Virus record (IMG/VR): IMGVR_UViG_3300033997_000205
Span: 1-38,199 of that record
Origin: a virus
Direction: 5' to 3' (one strand)
Length of the DNA stretch: 38,199 bases
Part shown: one piece after another, positions 6,228 through 14,761 of the stretch
Position numbering within the stretch: position 1 is the first letter of the stretch
Layout: each line of letters begins with the position of its first letter
Notes under the pieces: generated by a model
Told to the model about the DNA's origin: nothing
The model's input: the letters and a program-made list of their open reading frames with translations, nothing else
Databases searched by the model: none
Program-made: the position numbers and the translations under genes

Positions 6228-6427
6228 ATGTTCACCGCTTTGGCCAGTGGAGCCTCTGGCATATCAGGGATAAGAACCGTCACTCCGGAGGGTAAAACGG
6301 GGCCATATTTAGCCAGCCCCGGGTTACTGTCATAAATAGCCTCCTCAGTTTCATCGTCATCGCGCCCCAGGTGAAGGTGAGCCAACAGGCCCACGCTATC
6401 ACCGGCTTTGCTTACTACTGATTTCAT
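6218..6427 (-). CDS. X: P2 gpX-like tail protein
   Basis: This 69-residue protein lies in the P2 order between U and D. The start at 6427 (MKSVVSKAGDSV) is chosen because GGAGG precedes it; the longer frame from 6484 lacks support. The pattern SNPGLAKYGPVLPSGVTVLIPD matches the LysM-like tail protein X family, which helps join tube and baseplate parts. It overlaps the end of U by 29 bases and the start of D by 10, consistent with coupled translation. Confidence 0.88.
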   Translation of the reverse strand: MKSVVSKAGDSVGLLAHLHLGRDDDETEEAIYDSNPGLAKYGPVLPSGVTVLIPDMPEAPLAKAVNIWD

Positions 6428-6803
6428 CTGCGAACTCCTCCAGCTCAACACTAAACTCAACCACCAGCGCTGTACCGTCATCAATGATCCGGCTTTGTGT
6501 TTCAGTGATGTTGTTTATTTTCCAGCGCCCCAAGTTCCGGCCTTGGCCAGTAATGAGAGTCTGTGGCTTTCTGGTTGCCTGCAGCGCACGGAGTTTATCC
6601 AGGGCGTCCATGCCTGGTACGCCGTGAACTTTGCCGGTGATGCTGATGCTTTCCAGACCCTGACCTGTGTTGTGACTGATGGGCTTGCCGTTGGTGATAT
6701 CGATACTGACCCAGCCACCAGAAGACTGGCGGACCCACTTATCAAACGCTGTTTTGTTTCCCAGGCTAAAGACATAAGTCCCTAATGCCGCTTGTTGATT
6801 CAT
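6399..6803 (-). CDS. U: P2 gpU-like tail protein
   Basis: This 134-residue protein has the features of P2 gpU: the FSLGNKTAFDKWVRQSSGGW opening (about 12-31), the LESISITGKVHG centre and the GRWKINNITE segment. gpU-type proteins cap or terminate the contractile tail. It follows the tape measure gene, with start and stop abutting at 6803. Confidence 0.9.
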   Translation of the reverse strand: MNQQAALGTYVFSLGNKTAFDKWVRQSSGGWVSIDITNGKPISHNTGQGLESISITGKVHGVPGMDALDKLRALQATRKPQTLITGQGRNLGRWKINNITETQSRIIDDGTALVVEFSVELEEFADEISSKQSR

Positions 6804-9361
6804 CAGCTGCTACTCCTATCTGACAGCGAACCATCCAGACGAACCGACAAACCATTGCTGCCCATCATCGTCATAAACTCAGCCTTTAAGCGCTGCATGA
6901 TGGAGTCTACAAGGCGCTGATCCGCTTCTTTGTTGCCGGAGGAACCAGGTATCGTAATGGTCGGACTAAAGACCATCTGCCTGTTGTCCTGACTGCTTAT
7001 CTGCTTCCGGATAGCTTCCGGAGGTGGTAGCCGGTCACTGACTGCTGCAAGCAAAGGTGGAGCCTCTAAAGACGTCGGTAACTTATTCGCCTGGCCCACG
7101 GGCGGGACTGGAGAGTTCGACGTGCCAGCGTCAAACATCCCACCGATTTTCCCGCCCGCCCACTCGCCGAGCATGCCGCCGCCTAAGCCGCCAATAATGG
7201 ATCCGATTAAACCGCCGATGGCGGTGCCAATGACTGGCACGACGGATCCAATTGCAGCTCCGGCCATGCCGCCTGCTGTTGCTCCTCCCAAACCTCCCAG
7301 CATGTCACCAGCTGCTGCGCCGGTGGCCACGTTGTCACCTGCAGATAAACTGGATGCAAGGTCAGCTCCTGACATCGCAAGAGCTAACGGCCTGATTAAC
7401 TTGCCTGCACCTTGAAGTACATCTGCACCCATTGGCAGCGCAGCCATAGCGCTACCCGCCATGAGCGCTCCTCCACCCAGTACTGCTCCCGCTCTGGCCA
7501 GTCGACCTGTGCGAGCTGGGCGAACACGACGTCGACGCGAACTGCCACCTATGTCAGCACTAACTGGCGTCCGCCGTGACCCCATTCGGGCCATAGTGGC
7601 GTTTAGCTTCTGCAGTGCTAAATTGGCGAGAGTCGCTGTTCGTGCGGTGTTGCCGGTGGTCGCGGATAATTTTGCTCTGCCAAGGTTCAGCACATTCATT
7701 CCCTGGCCAAACGTCAGGCCAACGAATTTCAGCGCCAAAGCGCCCACTTTGAGCGCCACCAGACCCATACCAACCATGGCAAGGCCCTTGGCTATAGTCG
7801 GGTACTTTTCAGCCCCGTCTGCCAGCAGATCAGCAAAATCTGCCACTGGCCCCATGATTTCATTAAGCGCTGGCAGCAGTAACGTGCCGATGCTAATTTG
7901 CAGCCGGTCAAACTTATTGGCCAGCAGCTGCATCCCGTTTGCTGTTGTTGCTGATCGGGCCTGATATTCCGCCTCCATCGAGCCGCGATACTTGGTTGCA
8001 TCGCCGGTCATCTTAAAAGCGTTCTTCAGGTTGTCTAAGTTCTTCAGCATCGGCATAACCGAGCCTTTGACCTCCTCCCCGAACAGCGTCGATACCAGGG
8101 CGCTGACTTCTTCTTCAGGTACGCCTTGCATCGCTTCAAACACTTTGATCATCGTGCCAGGTGCATCAGACAGCATGTCCTTAGCCAGCATCTGAGGATC
8201 GAAGCCTAACTCCGACCAGGCACCTTGTTGGGCCGCTGTAGCGGTGTCGCCTTTCATCATTGCGCCGGTGATATTTTTCAGCGCCGTGGCTGCAACTTCT
8301 TCACCCGCACCGCCTGACAGCAAGGCAGCTGACAACGAGGCTGCTTGTATCTGATCTAAGCCTGCCGCCATGGCGACAGCGCCCTGGCGTTTCAGCACCC
8401 CGGCAATATCTTTTGCCTGGGCATTCATATTGTTCGACAGGTAGTTTGTCGCATCAGCAAGGTCTACAGCCTGCTTTTGTGACAAACCCATCGAGGCGCG
8501 CCAGGCGGCCATTGTGCTGCCTGCCTCTTCTGCAGAGACATCAAACGCCGTTGCCATTTTTGCGGCACTGGTGGTGAAGTTCAGCAGCTCCGCTTTGGCG
8601 ATACCGGATTGACCGGCTGCTGCAGTAATTTCAGCAAGACCTGCAGCAGCAATCGGAATTTGAGTCGACATCTTGAGGATGTCTCGGCCCATTTTGTTAG
8701 CTTCAGCATCGTCCTCAAAATTGACGACCTTTTTCACATCCGCCATCGAGGACTCGTACTCAATGGCTTTCATAATTGGCTGGGCGGCGACATAACCTAT
8801 CGCTGCTGTCTCCAGCATTTCACCGCGTAAATCGGCTCTGGCGGCTTTATTGGCCTCCACCCTGTCTTGTGCGTCAGACACTGACTTTAATCGCGCCTGC
8901 TGCACCTTGAGCGCGGCATTGGCTTGTTCTGTTGCCTTTTCTATCCGGCTTTGCTCGGTGGCAAATTTACTGGCATCAACACCGGCTTTTTCGAGGCTTC
9001 GCTCCAGGCTGTTGAGTTTGTTTGTTTGGGCCTGGTGTTCAGCGGTTAACTGAGCGGTTTTATTCCTGGCTTTATCAAACTCTGCAGCCATTTTTTTGGT
9101 CGGAACACCGACCGCATTAATCTCGGCGGTCAGTGCTTTTTCGGCCAGTCTCGCTTTATCCAGGGCGCTGGTGGTTTCACCCAGTTTTGCTTTCATCTGG
9201 TTAAAGCCAGATAGATCACGCTGAGCTGCAGCCAGGCTTCTCAGCTCGGCCTTTTGCCCCTGAATTTGCGTGACCAGCTTTGAGCTGGTCGCGCTGAAGG
9301 ATTTAAACGGGGCTGTGAACTGGTCGACTGCAGCAAGTGCGATACTGTATTTTGCGGACAT
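6803..9361 (-). CDS. T: Tail tape measure protein
   Basis: This 852-residue protein sets tail length. The N-terminal 170 residues are coiled coil (long runs of K, E, A and Q heptads). A TP901-like minor tail region follows (about 190-460, with MKAIEYESSMADVKKVV and ISTQIPIAAAGLAE-like segments). The C-terminal half has Gly/Ala-rich hydrophobic stretches (about 630-745). The ATG at 9361 shares its A with the TGA of the E' frame (TGATG), which fixes the start. Its place after E/E' and before U is that of P2 gpT. Confidence 0.95.
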   Translation of the reverse strand: MSAKYSIALAAVDQFTAPFKSFSATSSKLVTQIQGQKAELRSLAAAQRDLSGFNQMKAKLGETTSALDKARLAEKALTAEINAVGVPTKKMAAEFDKARNKTAQLTAEHQAQTNKLNSLERSLEKAGVDASKFATEQSRIEKATEQANAALKVQQARLKSVSDAQDRVEANKAARADLRGEMLETAAIGYVAAQPIMKAIEYESSMADVKKVVNFEDDAEANKMGRDILKMSTQIPIAAAGLAEITAAAGQSGIAKAELLNFTTSAAKMATAFDVSAEEAGSTMAAWRASMGLSQKQAVDLADATNYLSNNMNAQAKDIAGVLKRQGAVAMAAGLDQIQAASLSAALLSGGAGEEVAATALKNITGAMMKGDTATAAQQGAWSELGFDPQMLAKDMLSDAPGTMIKVFEAMQGVPEEEVSALVSTLFGEEVKGSVMPMLKNLDNLKNAFKMTGDATKYRGSMEAEYQARSATTANGMQLLANKFDRLQISIGTLLLPALNEIMGPVADFADLLADGAEKYPTIAKGLAMVGMGLVALKVGALALKFVGLTFGQGMNVLNLGRAKLSATTGNTARTATLANLALQKLNATMARMGSRRTPVSADIGGSSRRRRVRPARTGRLARAGAVLGGGALMAGSAMAALPMGADVLQGAGKLIRPLALAMSGADLASSLSAGDNVATGAAAGDMLGGLGGATAGGMAGAAIGSVVPVIGTAIGGLIGSIIGGLGGGMLGEWAGGKIGGMFDAGTSNSPVPPVGQANKLPTSLEAPPLLAAVSDRLPPPEAIRKQISSQDNRQMVFSPTITIPGSSGNKEADQRLVDSIMQRLKAEFMTMMGSNGLSVRLDGSLSDRSSS

Positions 9362-9558
9362 CACGCCCCCTGTTTAAGTCTCTGGATAGCTAACTCATAA
9401 CGCCGCAGCGCTTTGTCCGTTGACCAGGACAAAATTTCCTGTTCGCTGACGTTGTAAACAAGCGGGATTATGTCGGTGAGAGTGTCGACGTCTCGGCTGG
9501 AAAGTAATCCGCCGTTTCGTTCAAAAAACTGTTGATCCGCCCCTGCAGGTGATTCCAA
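9361..9558 (-). CDS. E': E' extension, reached by -1 frameshift from E
   Basis: This frame has no good start of its own and lies in the -1 frame of E. It is joined through the slippery heptamer T-TTT-TTG at 9522-9528 (on the - strand). After slippage, reading continues for about 53 codons to the TGA at 9361-9363, giving a fusion of about 233 residues. P2-like phages use the same slippery sequence for gpE+E', the tail assembly chaperone pair that wraps the tape measure protein. Only 9361-9522 is expected to be translated. Confidence 0.85.
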   Translation of the reverse strand: MESPAGADQQFFERNGGLLSSRDVDTLTDIIPLVYNVSEQEILSWSTDKALRRYELAIQRLKQGA

Positions 9559-10061
9559 TCCGGAGCCGACAGCCGGCTAATTTCTTTCGCACTCAAACCA
9601 GTGCAGGCCATTGTGATAAACAGGTTTCGCTCATCAGGGTTTGTGTGCTTTTTCATCAGCTCCGTGGTGGCCACTGTCGGGATTTCCAGAAACAGCTCCG
9701 AGATGGTTTCGTTTGTATCGCTGAGGATAGGTTGCAGCAATAAAGGCGAATCCGGATTGAATGCAACACCCGCACGCTTAAAGTAAAAGTCGCTGCCTTT
9801 GGCAACCAGGTCGGATAGTTTCAGGCGCAGCTTGTTCCAGTCTGGTGCCTTCATGCGGTTGACTTCGTCTGCAGCTATGCCACACGACAGACGGGCAAAC
9901 TCGGTAAAAATCTGAGTTTCGTCTTTATGGTCTTCCAGCACTTTGGCATGATCAGCATGGGATATAAGGCGCAGCGTTAACGCCGTCAGAGAGCCGGTGG
10001 CGCTCTGAACTGGCCAGCGAAGGGTTAACACTTCTGGTTGAAACAACTCTTGTTTTTTCAT
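9468..10061 (-). CDS. E: Tail assembly chaperone E (duplicated domain)
   Basis: This 197-residue protein starts at 10061 with GGAGA upstream; the track-length frame from 10112 is not supported. It holds two copies of one domain. The first contains FARLSCGIAADEVNRMKAPDWNKL (about 58-81) and the second MACTGLSAKEISRLSAPDWNHL (about 143-164). P2 gpE is about 91 residues, so this version is twice as long. A slippery T-TTT-TTG near the end yields the E-E' fusion. It lies between the tail tube and tape measure genes, as in P2. Confidence 0.85.
   Translation of the reverse strand: MKKQELFQPEVLTLRWPVQSATGSLTALTLRLISHADHAKVLEDHKDETQIFTEFARLSCGIAADEVNRMKAPDWNKLRLKLSDLVAKGSDFYFKRAGVAFNPDSPLLLQPILSDTNETISELFLEIPTVATTELMKKHTNPDERNLFITMACTGLSAKEISRLSAPDWNHLQGRINSFLNETADYFPAETSTLSPT
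9522..9528 (-). promoter_or_regulatory. Programmed -1 frameshift slippery site
   Basis: On the - strand the heptamer is TTTTTTG read as T-TTT-TTG in the E frame. A -1 slip gives TTT-TTT-GAA and enters the E' frame. It lies six codons into the overlap, well before the E stop. This is the form known for P2-like E/E'. Confidence 0.85.
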
Positions 10062-10073
10062 ACGTTCTCCGAA

Positions 10074-10101
10074 TAAAAAAAGGGGCCACCGAAGTGACCC
10101 C
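10074..10101 (-). terminator. Intrinsic terminator between FII and E
   Basis: On the - strand GGGGTCAC-TTCG-GTGGCCCC is followed by TTTTTTT. It would stop transcription after the sheath and tube genes, making tail assembly genes dependent on read-through or another promoter. Confidence 0.85.
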
Positions 10102-10124
10102 AATGCGCGCAAACTACAGGGAAA

Positions 10125-10628
10125 TTAAATGCCGACGTTGCGGCGGTGAACAGCCATCACATCACCTTTGCCTAAGTCGATGACTTGGGTTTTTGTGTTG
10201 ATGTCATACACTGTCTTACCATCTTCAGTTTTTTTGTATACCTTCACACTGGCCGTAATCGTCGCGCCAGGCTTAGATTTTGATTTGATGGTTTCTTCTT
10301 TCACGCCGGTGATTTCACCGCTCATGCTGTAATGGACTTTGAACGTCTTGCCATCACCATCGACTTCTGACGACTTCACATCCACCTGACAAACTTCGCC
10401 AGGCTTCAGGCCGTAGGCTGACAACAAGTCGGCTGTCGGGCCTGAGATTTTCAGCTCATACCCCATCTTCTCCAAACCGACCCAAATTTCATCCGGGATA
10501 AAACGGCCGCCGAGGACTTCTTCCATGACCTTTTTAATTTCCGGAGCTGTGAACTCTTCCAGTTCTGCCAGAATGGGGCTGCCATTGACTGTCGCCCCAA
10601 GCAACATACGTGCGCGCTGTCCACTCAT
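10125..10628 (-). CDS. FII: Major tail tube protein (P2 gpFII-like)
   Basis: This 167-residue protein forms the inner tube of the contractile tail. Its N-terminal GATVNGSPILAELEEFTAPEIKKVMEEVLGG-type opening (about 10-42) and the beta-rich remainder match the FII family, whose usual length is about 170. The gene overlaps the sheath gene by four bases (ATGA), so the two major tail proteins are coupled. A strong terminator follows. Confidence 0.93.
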   Translation of the reverse strand: MSGQRARMLLGATVNGSPILAELEEFTAPEIKKVMEEVLGGRFIPDEIWVGLEKMGYELKISGPTADLLSAYGLKPGEVCQVDVKSSEVDGDGKTFKVHYSMSGEITGVKEETIKSKSKPGATITASVKVYKKTEDGKTVYDINTKTQVIDLGKGDVMAVHRRNVGI

Positions 10629-11794
10629 GACAGTACCTCTTCAATGAATTGCTCTACGATGCTATCGACCGCATTCAGGTGTAAAATCATGTGCTCGTTA
10701 GGGCTGTAACGGCCGTAATCGATCACCACGTACCAGGAGCCGTTTTTATAGCGCTCTACAGTGTTCAGCGTCGGGTGTAAGTACACCGAGCCGCCTGGTA
10801 TCACTTGAGCAGCAACAAGGTCCTGAACAAACAGGTCAATTTTCTTGACCTCCTGCTCCCAAAAGTTCGCCGTCATTTGCTTGGCCATAGCCGTTTGGCT
10901 TGCCGCTTCAAGTTTGCGAGCAATCGCATCCTCAAGACCCACGAACGAAATAAACTGGCCTGTCACTGACCGGTTGCCAATCAGACTGAAGCCGCCCAGG
11001 CTGGTCCGGCCAAAATAGCTCACGCCGTTTTTGTTCAACAGATCACCTTCGGTGTTTGTATCCAGAATGTTGTAATCCACTGAGCGGGAGACATCCTGAA
11101 TAGCCACGCCCTGATTGCCCGGTGATTCCCACGGCTGGACGCTGGCCAGCGCACCCACTGCAATAGTGGAGGCTGGGACGTAGATGTCACCTTTCGCCTT
11201 TTTGCTGTAAATCGCAGGCAATGGATCCACCATGTAGACGCGCTCATGGCCTGTGCCAACGCCGCCTAACTGGGCTGATAACGCAATCGCTTCAGCCGTA
11301 GTTGTGCCTGGTGCATCAACCACAACACGACAGCGCAAACGCTTGGCCATAGCAGCAAGCGCATCAATCACTTCTTTGTTTTTACTGAAACCCGGGGCTG
11401 CAATAATCGTCGGCTTTTCCAGGCATTCAGACAGAGCTGAAATACCAAGACGGCGGCCGGTGCCAGCTTCCACGCCACCAATGATATTGACTATCGTTTC
11501 CGCTTCGGTCTGGCCTTCTGGTACCACAATAAAATACTGAGGAACCGAGGTCTTTTTCATCGTCTGCGTTGCCGCATGCCAAGCTGTACCCAGCTCGTTG
11601 CCAGTCGTGTCCAGCAAAGCAGCGTGCTGCTCATTCGATACACGAAACGGAGAGCTGAAACCAATGCTGGCGTGCTTGTCCGGAGCAGTCACAACCCATG
11701 CCACCACGTTAGGACCAGGTGGCCCCATTGGGGCTGGCGGCTCAGACGTCAGTATGCTGGCGCCATTGTGCTCAAAATTATCAATTACAGGCAT
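10625..11794 (-). CDS. FI: Contractile tail sheath protein (P2 gpFI-like)
   Basis: This 389-residue protein polymerises around the tube and contracts on infection. The family is recognised from APGFSKNKEVIDALAAMAKRLRCRVVVDAPG (middle part), VPASTIAVGALA, the YFGRTSLGGFSLIGNR segment, and the C-terminal handshake region. The length matches P2 gpFI (396). The ATG at 11794 overlaps the TAA of the small upstream gene (TAATG), so translation is coupled. Confidence 0.95.
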   Translation of the reverse strand: MPVIDNFEHNGASILTSEPPAPMGPPGPNVVAWVVTAPDKHASIGFSSPFRVSNEQHAALLDTTGNELGTAWHAATQTMKKTSVPQYFIVVPEGQTEAETIVNIIGGVEAGTGRRLGISALSECLEKPTIIAAPGFSKNKEVIDALAAMAKRLRCRVVVDAPGTTTAEAIALSAQLGGVGTGHERVYMVDPLPAIYSKKAKGDIYVPASTIAVGALASVQPWESPGNQGVAIQDVSRSVDYNILDTNTEGDLLNKNGVSYFGRTSLGGFSLIGNRSVTGQFISFVGLEDAIARKLEAASQTAMAKQMTANFWEQEVKKIDLFVQDLVAAQVIPGGSVYLHPTLNTVERYKNGSWYVVIDYGRYSPNEHMILHLNAVDSIVEQFIEEVLS

Positions 11795-11949
11795 TATTCA
11801 GCCCCCTTCTTTGCTGCTTTAACTTCTTCAATTTTTTGAGTCTGCAGGAGGCTTTGTGCTTCGCAATTCAGTAAGTCCAATTGCGAACCGACATCGACCC
11901 AAGCACCGCGCCATTTAAAGCTGACCAGCACCTTGTATTTTTTCTTCAT
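11794..11949 (-). CDS. Small basic protein upstream of the sheath gene, 51 aa
   Basis: This frame of 51 codons has GGAGA before its ATG and ends in a TAATG overlap with the sheath gene, both strong signs of translation. It begins MKKKYKVLVSFKWRGAWVDV and ends in a Lys/Ala/Glu-rich helix. Similar short proteins that begin with a beta hairpin are found ahead of sheath genes in several myophages, but I cannot name a function. It lies directly after an intrinsic terminator. Confidence 0.7.
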   Translation of the reverse strand: MKKKYKVLVSFKWRGAWVDVGSQLDLLNCEAQSLLQTQKIEEVKAAKKGAE

Positions 11950-11964
11950 CTTTTCTCCAGGCAT

Positions 11965-11988
11965 AAAAAAACCGCTCAGAGAGCGGCT
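11965..11988 (-). terminator. Intrinsic terminator ahead of the sheath module
   Basis: On the - strand GCCGCTC-TCT-GAGCGGT is followed by TTTTTTT. It lies between the tail-fibre accessory gene and the small gene that precedes the sheath gene. Confidence 0.9.
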
Positions 11989-12004
11989 TATGTGTTGCTT
12001 AAAA

Positions 12005-12355
12005 CTAATGGGTTTCGTCGGGTTCTATCGACGCCCTGCAGTGTCCTACCTGCCGGATAGCGATGTAAAAAATCGCATCAATGATACACTCCGCGACTAT
12101 ATAGCCAGTGCGGCCCTGCATCGCATAGTAACCAACACGACCACTGATGGTCGTATCCGGGTTCCCACCAAAAACAGCATTCATATGCTGGTCTGATGCA
12201 ATCCACAAGTCAAAGGCGTACCCCCTGAACTGGCGAAAGGGTTGAGATAAAATCGTGATGGCCAGTCGATACCAGCCCACCGGAGTAAGCAAAGTCTCAA
12301 TGAGCCAAACAAGACCAACTATCAATAATGTGAATACTGCAGTTAGTTTTTTCAT
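12005..12355 (-). CDS. Small phage membrane protein, unknown function
   Basis: This 116-residue protein has a hydrophobic N-terminal helix (about 5-25; TAVFTLLIVGLVWLI) that could be an uncleaved anchor. It is followed by the motif DQHMNAVFGGNPDTTISGRVG (about 55-75). The D-Q-x-x-N..GG-x-P-D-x-T-I-S pattern recurs in small proteins of many unrelated tailed phages with no assigned role. It overlaps the gene before it by four bases. Position after the fibre genes might suggest a moron or a lysis-related role, but nothing here decides. Confidence 0.6.
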   Translation of the reverse strand: MKKLTAVFTLLIVGLVWLIETLLTPVGWYRLAITILSQPFRQFRGYAFDLWIASDQHMNAVFGGNPDTTISGRVGYYAMQGRTGYIVAECIIDAIFYIAIRQVGHCRASIEPDETH

Positions 12356-12813
12356 TGCACAACCACCTGACTATCAATGTCGACAGGGGCGAACATAAAG
12401 CGGAACAGCGCGCCTATTTCCTCCAGACCTCTGTTTATCCGCTCCGGACTGATTAGGTAATTACCAGACGGTAGTTTCAGGGGCAAATTCATACGCACAA
12501 CACCTGTCTCATCAGTCGTGATTTGAGACTCAAACCGCAGAGTTTTAACCGCCTTGCCATCTACAATTTCCTCAACCGGCGTCGACATAACGGTGTTGCC
12601 AAATGGGATGGCAACCAACTCACCGTCAGCACCAAGGATTTTGTTATCGATAACAGCTGAAATAGAAAAAACAGTCGATTCTTTTACCCAATAAATTTGA
12701 CCCACTAAATTAGCGCCAGTCACTACAACATCTGTAAGCTGCAGCACGGGGTAATTTTGTTCAGCGGCCGTCTTGTTTGAATCGCTGAAATAAATACTTT
12801 TAATCACTGACAT
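12352..12813 (-). CDS. Hypothetical tail-fibre-associated protein
   Basis: This 153-residue, strand-rich protein is not recognised. It begins MSVIKSIYFSDSNKTAAEQNYP and its C-terminal third contains a PSGNYLISPERINRGLEEIGALF segment. It lies between the propeller-type fibre protein and a small membrane protein, where P2 has the fibre chaperone gpG, so it may be a fibre chaperone or a further adhesin part. It abuts the upstream gene (stop and start share base 12813). Confidence 0.5.
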   Translation of the reverse strand: MSVIKSIYFSDSNKTAAEQNYPVLQLTDVVVTGANLVGQIYWVKESTVFSISAVIDNKILGADGELVAIPFGNTVMSTPVEEIVDGKAVKTLRFESQITTDETGVVRMNLPLKLPSGNYLISPERINRGLEEIGALFRFMFAPVDIDSQVVVQ

Positions 12814-13964
12814 TAGCTAATCCTCACATGGCAAGGCGCGCCCGTTGTTTTAATATCCTGACCATTTGCAGACACCACATTAGGCCAACCCGCATATGGC
12901 TTTCCGTTCCCTCGATACAGGTACTGTGTTTCACCAATCACATAATAGTTTTGACCTATTTTTTTTACGGAAACAACGCCTGACGGGGCGGCTGATATAG
13001 GGTCAACATCAATGCAGCGCCAATTTTTTAAATCTTCGGATTTATAAAATGTGCCGGTGACATATCCCAGCCAATAGCAGCCATCGGAGTAAGAAATCCG
13101 AGTCTTGTTATTGATTAATGCGTCATGCTTAACCAGCACCCAATTTTTGCCATCAACAGACGTCCGCAGCAAACCGGAGTATTGAGCGATAAATTTTTCG
13201 CCATCATGAATAAGCCCATAAATTCCGGCTGTTGTTGAGCCGTCTATCGTCATCAATGTAAATGTGGCTCCTCCATCGGTAGATACAGCCGAGTTATTTG
13301 TACCAGCTTCGCTGCCGACAACAATGATTCCATCACCGGATGCCGCAGACAGGAACAACTTTGTCGCGCCACTTAAAGCAACTGATTTGTTTGCCCAGTT
13401 GGTGCCATTCGCTGACGTTAGTATCACACTGGATTTACCAGCAGCAACGAGGAGTGCGCCTGTCCAATGTACGATGTAAAGGTCTGTGGCAACTCCTGAC
13501 CCCCTGGTTGTCCAATTTATTCCATCCGGTGATGTATAAATATTCCCGCCATCACCTACCGCAACGAACAATCCGAGCGGTTGAACCCAGATAACACAGC
13601 GGACTCGCAAGTTGTTTGTGGGAAAATTGTGAGGGCCTGTGAATGTCACCCCATTATCTATAGAGCGATAAAACTGGCCCGTGGTGGTTGTGGCTACTGG
13701 AGCAATAATGACCCCTGCGTTATTCCCAGCAATATCTTCAAACACAACCGTACCAGGTGATGTTATCGCTTCAAAATAAGTGCCGATGCTGCCTCGCCAA
13801 AATTCAGTGTCAAATTTTGACGGATCAGTCTCCATATAGCCGGTGCGTAACCAGCGTTCTCCACCTTGGGTAAAATCGTGTGGCAAATTATTGGGAAAGA
13901 ACCGCATTTCACCGATTAAAGCGCCACCTGCCGCTCCGGTTGCAGGTACGTCAGCTGTACTCAT
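12813..13964 (-). CDS. Tail fibre tip with six Asp-box repeats (beta-propeller)
   Basis: This 383-residue protein follows the P2 H-like fibre gene with a four-base overlap. Residues 1-45 include MRFFPNNLP, a common fibre joint motif. From about 100 to 315 there are six Asp-box-like motifs: SIDNGVTF (101), SPDGINW (145), SANGTNW (184), STDGGATF (228), SVDGKNW (269) and SEDLKNW (309). They are spaced 39-44 residues apart, as expected for blades of a sialidase/BNR-type propeller. No catalytic set is evident. It is probably the receptor-binding tip; the fold is inferred from the repeat spacing. Confidence 0.75.
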   Translation of the reverse strand: MSTADVPATGAAGGALIGEMRFFPNNLPHDFTQGGERWLRTGYMETDPSKFDTEFWRGSIGTYFEAITSPGTVVFEDIAGNNAGVIIAPVATTTTGQFYRSIDNGVTFTGPHNFPTNNLRVRCVIWVQPLGLFVAVGDGGNIYTSPDGINWTTRGSGVATDLYIVHWTGALLVAAGKSSVILTSANGTNWANKSVALSGATKLFLSAASGDGIIVVGSEAGTNNSAVSTDGGATFTLMTIDGSTTAGIYGLIHDGEKFIAQYSGLLRTSVDGKNWVLVKHDALINNKTRISYSDGCYWLGYVTGTFYKSEDLKNWRCIDVDPISAAPSGVVSVKKIGQNYYVIGETQYLYRGNGKPYAGWPNVVSANGQDIKTTGAPCHVRIS

Positions 13965-14761
13965 AATTGTCTCCAGGCGTTTTGTTTACGTAAAAAGCGA
14001 TAGGGCTGGCCATAGGTAACAAGTCTGATACTGTCGTGGTCGCCTTTAATCGACTTCACTTTTTCATCTTCAGGCGCGACCAAATGGGGCGGCTCAATGC
14101 CAGGTGATACAACAACAACCAACAAAGAGTTTTCTGGCGATTTCTGCAGTTGGTAATTCCCTGTAGCCTGAATAAAGGCATCACCGGCTGCTGGCATAGC
14201 CCCCGGCGCTTCAAGTACTGGCGGCTGACTAAGCCGGGCTTCGACTGCAGAAACAGCGTCAGTCAATTCCTGTTTTGTCGCATATCTGGCATTAACCCAT
14301 GACTGGGTCGCGGCCTGCAGGCTGGGGTTTACTGACAACGTAATCGTCGCTTCACTGCTGTGGACAAAGTACGCTTTCAGTGGCAGCTCATACATCATCG
14401 GGCCGTTTGCAGCTGGTTTCAGCCACTCAGGAATGGTATGGACAGCGAACAGCTTTCCGGACTCCGTCCAGTAGCCCACGATTCTGCACCAGCGGTTGGC
14501 TCCAACGTCGTGCGGGACAAAACCTTCAGCGATATAGCCCGGACCTTCAGGGTTCGGGTAAACCTCTGTCAGGTTGCGCTTATCCCATTCACCTGGGATA
14601 GACGTCAGTGCCTTCAGCTGGGCATACGTAGGGTTGTAATTGGCTGCAACGCCGCCATCACCAATGGAAAATTTTTGAAGTTTTAACTCAGTGCCGGAGA
14701 TCCCTGCGTTATTAAGCAACGCCTCTCCGACATCCGTAATAATGACACCTAACTCACTCAT
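13961..14761 (-). CDS. H: Tail fibre protein (P2 gpH-like, N-terminal region)
   Basis: This 266-residue protein carries the conserved baseplate-attachment end of P2-type tail fibres: MSELGVIITDVGEALLNNA, the KLQKFSIGDGG segment, and EWLKPAANGPMMYELPLKAYF (about 100-150). P2 gpH is about 670 residues, so the shaft and tip are missing. The next gene (propeller protein) may supply the distal part as a separate polypeptide. It overlaps gene I by four bases. Confidence 0.88.
   Translation of the reverse strand: MSELGVIITDVGEALLNNAGISGTELKLQKFSIGDGGVAANYNPTYAQLKALTSIPGEWDKRNLTEVYPNPEGPGYIAEGFVPHDVGANRWCRIVGYWTESGKLFAVHTIPEWLKPAANGPMMYELPLKAYFVHSSEATITLSVNPSLQAATQSWVNARYATKQELTDAVSAVEARLSQPPVLEAPGAMPAAGDAFIQATGNYQLQKSPENSLLVVVVSPGIEPPHLVAPEDEKVKSIKGDHDSIRLVTYGQPYRFLRKQNAWRQL

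Noticed and set aside
7461-7964. 167-codon + strand frame opposite the tape measure gene
   Set aside because: Ala/Pro/Ser-rich mirror of a strongly coding strand with no ribosome binding site.
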